A stretch of 25,283 bases of DNA from CAZKEW01 sp964558915 (GTDB taxonomy: Bacteria > Acidobacteriota > Aminicenantia > Aminicenantales > UBA8522): assembly GCA_964558915.1 (NCBI GenBank), contig CAZLFV010000033.1:1-25283 (forward strand), given 5' to 3'. The stretch's first letter is position 1. Each line of letters opens with the position of its first letter. Of this stretch, positions 15,339 to 22,902 are shown piece after piece. The notes beneath the pieces were generated by a model that saw nothing but the letters and a program-made list of their open reading frames with translations, did no database searches and was not told where the DNA came from. The translations under genes and the position numbers were made by a program.

Positions 15339-15357
15339 GTCATCCCCTGAGTATGAT
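15329..15357 (+). promoter_or_regulatory. Promoter upstream of the small secreted protein, possibly giving a leaderless mRNA
   Basis: TTGATT (15329-15334) and TATGAT (15352-15357, 5/6) are separated by 17 bp. The -10 box ends 6 bases before the GTG at 15364, so transcription would start at or next to that codon. This gives the genes after the inverted-repeat element a promoter separate from that of the porin. Confidence 0.45.
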
Positions 15358-15363
15358 TTGGCC

Positions 15364-15942
15364 GTGAAAACGCGTCCTAGTCGTATCGCCGAAATTCGCA
15401 CTGCTAAAATAATGCTATTCTCTTTGATGATATCCCTGCTATTCCTGACTCTCCTTGCGTTCCCGGCGGCCGGAACAAAGCCTCCCAAAATAACGAAAAT
15501 GGGCGAGCCCGTCATGTTGAGCGGAGTCAAATTAACCCCTTTCTTGAATGACAACGATACTCTCGGCAGCATTGATGTCGACGGCGCAAGAATCGTCATT
15601 ACTCTTCAATTCCATGAGAAAAATATCACCGACAGGCCCTATTATGATTTTCGCCTGGATCCTGACCCCGAGAAGTCGGGCATGAGCCTTCAGGTCGGGC
15701 CGGCCAAGTTCGCTCCCAAGGCCCTGAGAAAATCGTTTGAAGACATGGCGCCCCTGAGGCTGGAGGAGCTGCCCCAGGCGAGCGACGGATACAGGTTTTT
15801 AATGTTCATGGGGCCCCCTCTATTTTCCATCTCTTTTCTTTTTGATATTCCCAAAGACCAGTTGGCCGGAGAGAAACTCTTTTCGGCAAAGTTTAAAATC
15901 GGTCCGAAAGAGCACGCGATCCTGGTTTCTCTCCAAAAATAG
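15364..15942 (+). CDS. Secreted protein of unknown family
   Basis: I do not recognise this protein. From the GTG at 15364 it has 192 residues: a basic N-terminus (VKTRPSRIAEIRTAKIM), a hydrophobic core (LFSLMISLLFLTLLAF) and a probable cleavage near PAAG, so it should be exported. The mature part, about 150 residues, looks beta-rich, with short strands (ITKMGEPVMLSGVKLTPFLN, ARIVITLQFHEKN), and ends FKIGPKEHAILVSLQK. The frame is open far upstream, across the inverted repeat, but that part is repeat-derived. Start choice: GTG 15364 supplies the basic n-region and matches the promoter; ATG 15412 is the alternative. Neither has a ribosome site. The GH2 gene follows after about 60 bp. Confidence 0.6.
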   Translation: MKTRPSRIAEIRTAKIMLFSLMISLLFLTLLAFPAAGTKPPKITKMGEPVMLSGVKLTPFLNDNDTLGSIDVDGARIVITLQFHEKNITDRPYYDFRLDPDPEKSGMSLQVGPAKFAPKALRKSFEDMAPLRLEELPQASDGYRFLMFMGPPLFSISFLFDIPKDQLAGEKLFSAKFKIGPKEHAILVSLQK

Positions 15943-16005
15943 AAGATATCTAAGCCACTCGACTTTGAGATTGATTGGAGTCAACGCAAACGGAGAGTGA
16001 AGTCC

Positions 16006-18621
16006 ATGAATATCTCAACAAAAATTGTCTGTTTTATTTTCATCGTTTTGGGGATTGCCGTCTCGGTTTATGGCCAGGGCAAGGCGGAATATTCTTTTGT
16101 CTTGAAGGAGGGCTGGAGGATCGAGTCCTCGGAAAAAGTCGCAGCCAAGGGAGGGGACATCTCCAGGCCGGGGTTTCCTGCCGCCAACTGGCACTCGGCT
16201 CTGGTCCCGGGCACGGTTTTGGGCTCGCTTGTTCGTGATAAGGTTTATCGAGATATCTTCGTCGGGAAAAACTTTGAATTGATTCCGTCCGACCCGTTCA
16301 AGGGCTCCTGGTGGTACCGGACGGAGTGGGTTCCCGCCGACGACCCCGGCCACAACTTCTTCCGGCTTGAATTTGACGGCATCAACTCTCGCGCGAACAT
16401 ATGGGTCAATGGATTTCTCGTGGCCGGCGCCGACAAGGTCGCCGGAGCTTTTCGAAGGTTTGAGTTCGACGTAAGTGCTCTGGTCAAGCTGGGGGCAAAA
16501 AACGTGCTGGCCGTTGAAGTCTTCCCTCCTCAGCCGGGCGACTTGACTCTTGGATTCGTCGACTGGAACCCCCAGCCCCCGGATAAGAACATGGGCCTGT
16601 TCCGGGAGGTTAGGGTGAGGAGGACCGGCGCCGTCTCGCTCCACTTTCCTTTTGTCAAGACTAAAGTGGACCTCGATACTTTAAAAGAAGCGACGCTCGA
16701 GATATCCGCCGAGGTCCGGAATAACTCCAAGGATAAAGTGGCTGGCATGTTGGAAGGGCAGCTGGAAAGTGTTATCTTCTCCAAGCCGGTTGCGCTCGGG
16801 CCGGGCGAAACGAAAATGGTCGTTTTTTCGCCCGCCGACACGGCCGAGCTCGTTATCTCCAACCCGCGATTGTGGTGGACTCACGATTTCGGCAGCCCGG
16901 AACTCTACGACCTTCGCCTGACGTTGAGGACAGAAAACGCTGTTTCCGACAGCCAGAACCTCAGGTTCGGAATCCGCGAAGTCTCCGACTACTTTAACGA
17001 GCAGGGCCACAGGGGCTACAAGCTGAACGGGAAGAAGATCCTCATTCGGGGTGGCGGCTGGGTGGATGACATGCTCCTCGACAATCATTTTAAAAAAGTC
17101 GAGGCCGAAGTCAGGTATGCCAGGCATATGAACCTCAACACGCTGCGGCTCGAGGGTTTCTGGGGAACAAGCGAGGACCTCTATAATATCTGTGATGAGA
17201 ACGGGATATTCTTGATGGCCGGATGGAGCTGCCAGTGGGAATGGGAGCACTATTTTGGGAAGCCCGCCGACCCTCAATTCGGCGGCATTCAGTCCCCGGA
17301 GGACATCGCGCTGGCCGCCCAATCTTGGCACGACCAGGTCAAGTGGCTGCGCAACCACCCCAGCATCCTTGTCTGGCTGGAGGCAAGCGACCTTCTGCCG
17401 CTGCCAGATCTTGAAAGAGAATACATCAAGATCCTTGCCGCTGTAGACCCGACCCGGCCGAGCCTGATCTCGGCAGCGGGCAGGGTCAGCGCCCTGACGG
17501 GAAAGTCCGGCGTCAAGATGAACGGCCCTTATGATTATGTCCCTCCGAATTATTGGTATGTGGACAAGAAAAACGGAGGGGCCTTCGGGTTCAACACGGA
17601 AACAGGCCCGGGTCCTCAAGTGCCGCCTCTCGAAAGCGTCAAAAAGATGATCCCGGCCAAGGACCTCTGGCCAATCAATGATGTCTGGCATTATCATTGC
17701 GCCAGGGGAGAGTTCAATACCCTGGACCGCTACACCGAAGCCATGACGAAACGCCTCGGAGCGGCGAAGAACGCGGAAGAATACTGCCTCAAGGCCCAGT
17801 TCCTGAACTATGAGGGAATGCGGGCGATGTTCGAGGCGTTCGGGGCGAACAAGTTCACCAGCACAGGGATTATCCAGTGGATGTACAACGCGGCCTGGCC
17901 CAAGTTCTGGTGGCAGCTGTACGACTACTATTTGATGCCGAACGGCGCCTTTTACGGGGCCAAGAAGGCTTGTGAGCCTGCCCACATCCTTTACAACTAC
18001 GAAACCCGGGAGATTGTCCTCGTCAACAACAGCCTCTTGGAACTCGACGATTTGCGGGCCGCGATCAAAGTCTATAATTTCGATCTAACCGATAAGTTCT
18101 CTAAAGAATTGGCCGTGTCCCTGGCGCCCAACGATTCCCAGAGTATCTTCACTTTGCCCGCGCTCGAGGGATTGAGCACGACTTATTTTGCGGACCTCAG
18201 GCTCTCCGACAAGAGCGGCGCGCCGCTCAGCAGCAATTTCTATTGCCTCTCGACCAAGGCCGACGTCCTCGACGAAGCGAAGACGGAATGGTATGTCACC
18301 CCGGCCCAAAGCTATGCCGACCTCACCGCGCTCAACACTCTGCCGCCGGTCCAGCTTAAAGCCAGTCGACGCTTTACAAAAGAAGGCGGGAAGGAAGTCG
18401 TCATGGTTGAGCTGGAAAACCCGACTGCTCATCTTGCCTTCATGGTCGACCTCAGGATTTTGAAGGACAAAAGCGGCGAATCAGTGCTGCCAGTCTTCTG
18501 GGAGGATAACTATTTCTCGCTTTTGCCGGGCGAAAAAAGGGCTATTCGCGGGACGTTCTCCGATGAGGCTCTGGCGGGCGAAAAGCCCATCCTCAGGGTC
18601 GCCGGCTGGAATGTTAGGTAG
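16006..18621 (+). CDS. GH2 exo-beta-D-glucosaminidase-like enzyme, secreted
   Basis: The protein has 871 residues and resembles the exo-beta-D-glucosaminidase branch of GH2 (releases glucosamine from chitosan oligomer ends). After a signal peptide (cleavage near VYG-QG) come a sugar-binding jelly-roll (GSWWYRTEWV, FFRLEFDGINSRANIWVNGF), immunoglobulin-like domains, and a TIM barrel with GGGWVDDMLLD, HPSILVWLEASDLLPLPD and GAFGFNTETGPGPQVPP. Asp462 (ASD) and Glu532 (NTE) sit where CsxA has acid/base Asp469 and nucleophile Glu541, with similar spacing. The barrel ends with TSTGIIQWMYNAAWPKFWWQ and two C-terminal beta domains follow. ATG 16006 is preferred over GTG 15997 because GGAGAG lies 8 nt upstream of it. 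The transporter and kinase that follow fit uptake of the released sugar. Substrate is inferred from motifs, not proven. Confidence 0.88.
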   Translation: MNISTKIVCFIFIVLGIAVSVYGQGKAEYSFVLKEGWRIESSEKVAAKGGDISRPGFPAANWHSALVPGTVLGSLVRDKVYRDIFVGKNFELIPSDPFKGSWWYRTEWVPADDPGHNFFRLEFDGINSRANIWVNGFLVAGADKVAGAFRRFEFDVSALVKLGAKNVLAVEVFPPQPGDLTLGFVDWNPQPPDKNMGLFREVRVRRTGAVSLHFPFVKTKVDLDTLKEATLEISAEVRNNSKDKVAGMLEGQLESVIFSKPVALGPGETKMVVFSPADTAELVISNPRLWWTHDFGSPELYDLRLTLRTENAVSDSQNLRFGIREVSDYFNEQGHRGYKLNGKKILIRGGGWVDDMLLDNHFKKVEAEVRYARHMNLNTLRLEGFWGTSEDLYNICDENGIFLMAGWSCQWEWEHYFGKPADPQFGGIQSPEDIALAAQSWHDQVKWLRNHPSILVWLEASDLLPLPDLEREYIKILAAVDPTRPSLISAAGRVSALTGKSGVKMNGPYDYVPPNYWYVDKKNGGAFGFNTETGPGPQVPPLESVKKMIPAKDLWPINDVWHYHCARGEFNTLDRYTEAMTKRLGAAKNAEEYCLKAQFLNYEGMRAMFEAFGANKFTSTGIIQWMYNAAWPKFWWQLYDYYLMPNGAFYGAKKACEPAHILYNYETREIVLVNNSLLELDDLRAAIKVYNFDLTDKFSKELAVSLAPNDSQSIFTLPALEGLSTTYFADLRLSDKSGAPLSSNFYCLSTKADVLDEAKTEWYVTPAQSYADLTALNTLPPVQLKASRRFTKEGGKEVVMVELENPTAHLAFMVDLRILKDKSGESVLPVFWEDNYFSLLPGEKRAIRGTFSDEALAGEKPILRVAGWNVR

Positions 18622-18631
18622 GCCGAATTCC

Positions 18632-19909
18632 ATGCGGCGCAATTATTTCATCGTTTTCCTGATCCTTCTGATCTTTTTTGTGATCTCTTTTCTGACCAAC
18701 ATCATCGGCCCTCTTGTCCCTGACATTATCCGCAGCTTCAACCTCAGCCTCACTCTCGTTGCCCTTCTGCCTTTTGCCTTTTTCATCGCCTACGGGGTCA
18801 TGTCGATCCCGAGCGGGATGCTTGTAGAGAGGCTCAAGGAAAAGCCGGTCATGGTGGCCGCGTTCGGCGTGGCTTTCTTGGGGGCGCTCCTGTTCTCTCT
18901 TGTGCCGGTCTATCGGGTGGCCATCCTCTCGCTCTTCTTGATTGGGGCCGGCATGGCCGCGCTCCAGGTGGCGATCAACCCTTTGCTTCGGGTGGCCGGC
19001 GGAGAGGAGCATTTCGCCTTTAACTCGGTCCTCGCCCAGACCATCTTCGGCGGCGCTTCGTTCCTGAGCCCTTATGTTTACACTTATTTTGTAACCAACC
19101 TTAAGGACATGAGCGGCTCGAAAAATTTCTTGATTAAGCTCATGGCCGGCCTCGTCCCCGCCGAACTTCCCTGGATTTCAGTTTATTGGGTTTTTGCCGC
19201 AGTGACCCTGCTCATGGTCCTCGTGATTCTTCTCGTGCGGTTCCCGGTCGTCATCAGGAAGGAGGACGAAAAGGCTGGGGCCTGGGCGACGCATAAAATG
19301 CTGTTCAAAAAGAAGACCGTTATCCTGTATTTCTTCGGCATCATGGCCTATGTCGGCACTGAACAGGGCGTGGCCAACTGGATTTCCCAGTTCCTGCATG
19401 TCTATCACAAGCTGGACCCGCAGACCGTGGGCGCACGGACAGTGTCATGGTTCTGGGGGATGATGACCATCGGCTGCCTCCTTGGGCTGGTGCTTCTCAA
19501 GCTCCTTGACAGCCGTAAGGTCTTGATTGCGTTCGCCCTGGCAGCTATTCTGTTCCTTTCTTTGGGATTCTTCGGGCCCGCCCAGGTCGCCAGGATCGCT
19601 TTTCCCTTGGTCGGGTTCGCCGCCTCGGTGATGTGGTCGGTCATTTTCTCGCTGGCCCTGAATTCAGTAGACTCCCACCACGGGTCGTTCTCCGGGATCT
19701 TGTGCACCGGGATCATCGGCGGCGCCCTCGTGCCCCTCATCATCGGCCGGCTGGGAGATAGCTTTGGGCTGAGGACAGGGATGTTCTTTCTGTATTTTAC
19801 GCTCGGCTACATCCTGAGCATCGGGTTCTGGGCCAGGCCGCTGATCACTAACGAGACCATCTTTCAGAGGAAAAGAAAGCTCGCTGCAGTGAGCTCGGCA
19901 GAAGGATAG
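18632..19909 (+). CDS. FHS-type (FucP/GluP-like) MFS sugar transporter
   Basis: This 425-residue inner-membrane protein has about 12 hydrophobic segments, beginning YFIVFLILLIFFVISFLTN and ending MFFLYFTLGYILSIGFW, with a basic cytoplasmic loop in the middle (RKEDEKAGAWATHKMLFKKK). The motifs FFIAYGVMSIPSGMLVERL (first half) and AALQVAINPLLRVAG resemble the fucose-galactose-glucose:H+ symporter family, which also includes N-acetylglucosamine transporters such as NagP in some bacteria. It should bring the monosaccharide released by the GH2 enzyme into the cytoplasm by proton symport. ATG 18632 is chosen over upstream in-frame starts that overlap the GH2 gene; AGGTAGG, overlapping the GH2 stop, is the ribosome site. 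The ROK kinase follows after 6 bp. Confidence 0.85.
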   Translation: MRRNYFIVFLILLIFFVISFLTNIIGPLVPDIIRSFNLSLTLVALLPFAFFIAYGVMSIPSGMLVERLKEKPVMVAAFGVAFLGALLFSLVPVYRVAILSLFLIGAGMAALQVAINPLLRVAGGEEHFAFNSVLAQTIFGGASFLSPYVYTYFVTNLKDMSGSKNFLIKLMAGLVPAELPWISVYWVFAAVTLLMVLVILLVRFPVVIRKEDEKAGAWATHKMLFKKKTVILYFFGIMAYVGTEQGVANWISQFLHVYHKLDPQTVGARTVSWFWGMMTIGCLLGLVLLKLLDSRKVLIAFALAAILFLSLGFFGPAQVARIAFPLVGFAASVMWSVIFSLALNSVDSHHGSFSGILCTGIIGGALVPLIIGRLGDSFGLRTGMFFLYFTLGYILSIGFWARPLITNETIFQRKRKLAAVSSAEG

Positions 19910-19915
19910 GATTCG

Positions 19916-20761
19916 ATGTCAATCTTAGGAGTCGATTTGGGAGGGACGAATGTCCGCGCGGGCATTGTCAAGGACAACCGGCTCGTCAAGGTTGTTTCTT
20001 CTCCGGTCAACGGCCTGGGCTCTCAAAAGGAGGTCCTGGAGCAGCTCGTCGGTGTCGTTGATCCCCTTATCCACAGGGGTCTCAAGGGAATCGGGGTGGG
20101 CGTCCCGAGCGTCATCGACCTCAAAAAAGGCATTATCTACGACGTGGTCAATATCCCCTCCTGGAAAAAGGTACCGCTCAAGGATTTTCTGGAAAAACGA
20201 TACCGCCTTCCGGTTTATATCAACAATGACGCCAATTGTTTCGCCGTGGGCGAGAAATATTTCGGCCAGGCCAGAAAATACGAAAACGCCGTCGGGTTGA
20301 TCGTCGGGACGGGATTGGGAGCCGGGGTTATTGTCAACGGCAAGCTTTACAGCGGGGCCAACTGCGGGGCAGGGGAGTTCGGCATGATCTCATATCTCGA
20401 CCATAATCATGAGTATTATGCCAGCGGCCAGTTTTTTAAGAATGTTTATAATACCTCAGGAAGGGAACTTTCTGAGCGGGCCAAAACAGGGGACGCAGAG
20501 GCGCTCCGCATCTTTGCCGAGTTCGGCCGGCATCTCGGGGAGGCGATCAAGACGATTCTCTATGCCGTCGACCCGGACATCATTGTCCTGGGCGGCTCAG
20601 TCAGCCAGTCCTACAGGTTTTTCAAGCAGGCCATGTGGGACTCTATCAGGACTTTTATCTACACGCTCGTGCTCAAGAATATCAGAATCGGAGTCACACG
20701 GGTCCGGAACATCGCCATCCTGGGTGCCGCCGCTCTTTATTATGATGCCATCAGAAAATAA
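19916..20761 (+). CDS. ROK-family sugar kinase lacking the zinc-cysteine motif
   Basis: The protein has 281 residues. ROK kinases phosphorylate glucose, N-acetylglucosamine, mannose, fructose and similar sugars with ATP. Visible: the phosphate loop GVDLGGTNVRAG (about residues 5-16), GVGVPSVID, catalytic Asp105 in INNDANCFAVGE, GLIVGTGLGAGVIVNGKLYS, and the adenosine-site VDPDIIVLGGSVS. The usual ROK segment GExGH...CxCGxxGCxE is replaced by GEFGMISYLDHNHEYYASGQ: the zinc-binding cysteines and the GH histidine are absent. I recall a ROK subgroup with this shorter segment in Bacteroidota-like genomes, so it is probably active but with altered sugar contacts. There is no DNA-binding domain, so it is not a NagC-type repressor. 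ATG start, 6 bp after the transporter; AGGATAGG is the ribosome site. Confidence 0.88.
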   Translation: MSILGVDLGGTNVRAGIVKDNRLVKVVSSPVNGLGSQKEVLEQLVGVVDPLIHRGLKGIGVGVPSVIDLKKGIIYDVVNIPSWKKVPLKDFLEKRYRLPVYINNDANCFAVGEKYFGQARKYENAVGLIVGTGLGAGVIVNGKLYSGANCGAGEFGMISYLDHNHEYYASGQFFKNVYNTSGRELSERAKTGDAEALRIFAEFGRHLGEAIKTILYAVDPDIIVLGGSVSQSYRFFKQAMWDSIRTFIYTLVLKNIRIGVTRVRNIAILGAAALYYDAIRK

Positions 20762-20782
20762 CACGATCGAAAAGGAGAGCAG

Positions 20783-21697
20783 GTGAAAGCTAGAGTCGTT
20801 TTCTTGATATTTTTCTTTCTGTCTCTCGCAACGTTCGGTTTTGTCCAGGAACAAGCGGAAAGGCCGTTGCCGCCTGTTCTTGAGAATCCAGGCAAGGTCA
20901 TCTTCGCCGGAGTCCGGTCGTCCAACTACGGGATCAAACCTTTTCCTGAGCCTCCTGCATGGGAGATCGCCATAAAGACGATGACCGGATATTTTGAAGG
21001 CTCTACTCCCTGCGCCATCTGGATCGTCGGAGAGCTCAGCCGTCCCAAGGACTGCCATCTCTTTTTTCCTGGCGACGGCAAGGAATATCCTCAAATCCAG
21101 TTTGACCCAGTGGACAAACACGAGGCCTTTCTCAGCGCTTTTGACAAAGCCGGGATCAAGGTCTTCTTGCAGGTGGAGCCGGCTCACGCTGACATGAACA
21201 TATTGATCGATCTCGTGCTCAGCAGGTACAAACACCACCCCTGTGTCATCGGTTTCGGCGTAGACGTCGAATGGCACCGGGAAGCGGACAATCCGCAGTG
21301 GGGAGTCAAAGTCGACGACGCCTTGGCCCAGCAATGGGAGGCGAAGGTCAAATCATACAACCCGAAATACCGGCTCTTCCTGAAGCATTGGGACAACCGC
21401 TGGATGCCCCCCAAATACCGCGGGGAAATCGTCTTTGTGGACGACAGCCAGGAGCTCAAGGACCTCGACGCCATGGTGACGGAGTTCGTCTCTGACTGGG
21501 CCAACTTTTTTTATCCGAATATGGTCATGTTCCAAATTGGCTATCGCAGTGACAGACCCTGGTGGAGCAAGATGAATCACCCTCCCCAGACTATCGGAGA
21601 CGCCCTCCGGATAAGAATAAAGCAGGAAATCGGAATCATCTGGGTGGATTTTACTTTGAGGGAAGTCCTGCCGACAGGGGAAGAAAAGAAGCAGTAA
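20783..21697 (+). CDS. Secreted TIM-barrel-like protein, unknown family (possible glycosidase)
   Basis: The protein has 304 residues. GTG start at 20783 with AAAGGAGA upstream. A signal peptide (KARVVFLIFFFLSLATFGFV, cleavage near VQE) leads to a protein I cannot place in a named family. The pattern of strands ending in acidic residues is that of a (beta/alpha)8 barrel: IWIVGEL, IKVFLQVEPAHAD (strand end near Glu and Asp), VIGFGVDVEWH (Asp161, Glu163) and EIVFVDDSQEL (Asp pair). Glu163 and the neighbouring Asp are good candidates for catalytic residues. Trp and Tyr are frequent (WDNRWMPPKYRG, RPWWSKMNHPP), as in sugar-binding clefts. Its stop overlaps the start of the next gene by one base, so the two are probably translated together. 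Confidence 0.65.
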   Translation: MKARVVFLIFFFLSLATFGFVQEQAERPLPPVLENPGKVIFAGVRSSNYGIKPFPEPPAWEIAIKTMTGYFEGSTPCAIWIVGELSRPKDCHLFFPGDGKEYPQIQFDPVDKHEAFLSAFDKAGIKVFLQVEPAHADMNILIDLVLSRYKHHPCVIGFGVDVEWHREADNPQWGVKVDDALAQQWEAKVKSYNPKYRLFLKHWDNRWMPPKYRGEIVFVDDSQELKDLDAMVTEFVSDWANFFYPNMVMFQIGYRSDRPWWSKMNHPPQTIGDALRIRIKQEIGIIWVDFTLREVLPTGEEKKQ

Positions 21698-22809
21698 TGA
21701 AAAAAAAGATCATCGCGCGGTGGATAGCCGTCGGAATCTTGGCGGTTGTTCTGATAAATCCAGCGCCGGATGGGTTTGGACAGAGGACGACGAAAGATCT
21801 TCTTGTTGGGGTCAAGATCTATGACGCCAAAGGCGATTTGAAATCCGTGTTTGCAGAGTGGGTCCGTCTCGGGATCAACACGGTTTTTGCGAGCCCCGTG
21901 CTCGAGTCCAACCAGGAGTTCCGGAGCTTGGCGAAAAAAAACGGCGTGGCCACGTTCATCATCGTTCCCATCTTTTACAATGCCGAGGGATTGGACAAGC
22001 ATCCCGACCTCTATGCCGTCACAGCGCAAGGCCAAAAGGCCAGCGAAGAGTGGGTGAAGTTCGTCTGCCCGACGCGCCAGGACTATCGCAGCCATATGGT
22101 CGATTATGTAAAGAGGCTTGTCCGTGATTACGACCCCGACGGGATTAGCCTGGATTTCATCCGCTATTTTGTCTTCTGGGAAAAAGTCTACGCTGACCGG
22201 ACCCTCGGCTCCCTGCCTCAGACGTGTTTCGAAGCGAGCTGCCTTGCGGCGTTCGAAAAAGCGACCGGCCTCGAAATTCCTCTTGACCTCTCCGAGACCA
22301 GCAAAAGAGCGCAGTGGATTATTGCCAACCACCTTGAAGAATGGACGGATTTTAAATGCGCTGTGATCGCGGGTATGGTTAAAGATTTGGCTGAGGCGGC
22401 AAAAAAGATAAAGCCGAGCGTCAAAATCAATATCCACATTGTGCCGTGGAGAAGGGAGGATTTCGGCGGGGCGATAAGAATCATCGCTGCCCAGGACCTG
22501 GCCCGGATCGCGCCTCTTGTCGATTATCTCTCGCCGATGTGCTATCACCACATGCTTCTGAGGGACCCGGCCTGGATTCATTCTGTTGTCGACGATGTTT
22601 CTGATTGGACCCAAGGGCAGGTCCTGCCCAGCATTCAAGTTGACAAAGCTTATATCGAAGCGGAACTTTCGGCCTCCGAATTCAAAGCGGCTTTGGCCGA
22701 AGCGCTGAAGCCGCCTTCCAGAGGAGTCGTCTTCTGGAACTGGGACACGCTGGACAAATCTTCCGAAAAAAAGGACGCGGTTGAAGCGGCTTTGACCTCC
22801 AAGGATTGA
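21697..22809 (+). CDS. Secreted GHL10/DUF4015-like putative glycoside hydrolase
   Basis: The protein has 370 residues. ATG at 21697 overlaps the previous stop (TAATG), which fixes the start; longer in-frame versions would run into the upstream gene. Signal peptide: KKKIIARWIAVGILAVVLIN, cleavage near GFG. The mature part is a TIM-barrel hydrolase-like protein. The strand DPDGISLDFIRY (Asp153) has the form of the conserved DGIHLDYIRY motif of GHL10 and related putative glycosidases. Also visible are KINIHIVPWRRED, VDYLSPMCYHHML, LPSIQVDK and VVFWNWDTLD, successive barrel strands with aromatic ends. Exact family is uncertain. Last gene of the saccharide cluster; T-rich DNA and a new promoter follow. 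Confidence 0.72.
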   Translation: MKKKIIARWIAVGILAVVLINPAPDGFGQRTTKDLLVGVKIYDAKGDLKSVFAEWVRLGINTVFASPVLESNQEFRSLAKKNGVATFIIVPIFYNAEGLDKHPDLYAVTAQGQKASEEWVKFVCPTRQDYRSHMVDYVKRLVRDYDPDGISLDFIRYFVFWEKVYADRTLGSLPQTCFEASCLAAFEKATGLEIPLDLSETSKRAQWIIANHLEEWTDFKCAVIAGMVKDLAEAAKKIKPSVKINIHIVPWRREDFGGAIRIIAAQDLARIAPLVDYLSPMCYHHMLLRDPAWIHSVVDDVSDWTQGQVLPSIQVDKAYIEAELSASEFKAALAEALKPPSRGVVFWNWDTLDKSSEKKDAVEAALTSKD

Positions 22810-22820
22810 CTTATTTTTTG

Positions 22821-22848
22821 TTGTTATTTTTTTTCATTTTGTTATCAT
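22821..22848 (+). promoter_or_regulatory. sigma70-like promoter for the amino acid permease
   Basis: TTGTTA (22821-22826, 4/6) and TATCAT (22843-22848, 5/6) are separated by a 16-bp, very T-rich spacer. Transcription would start near 22855, about 48 nt before the permease ATG. The T-rich region (22811-22843) lacks a GC stem, so it is not a convincing terminator for the genes upstream. Confidence 0.45.
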
Positions 22849-22902
22849 AGATGACTTGAATTTCAGGAGCTGACTGTTATAGGTTGAGAGAAATTTGAGA
22901 GC

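Noticed and set aside
15049..15363. Long open frame extending the small secreted protein upstream through the repeat
   Set aside because: It crosses the inverted-repeat element, and the signal peptide begins only after 15364. Open frames on both strands here follow from the palindrome's composition.
16681..17985. 434-residue minus-strand open frame
   Set aside because: It lies opposite the GH2 catalytic domain, where the plus strand has the recognisable catalytic motifs; a GC-bias shadow.
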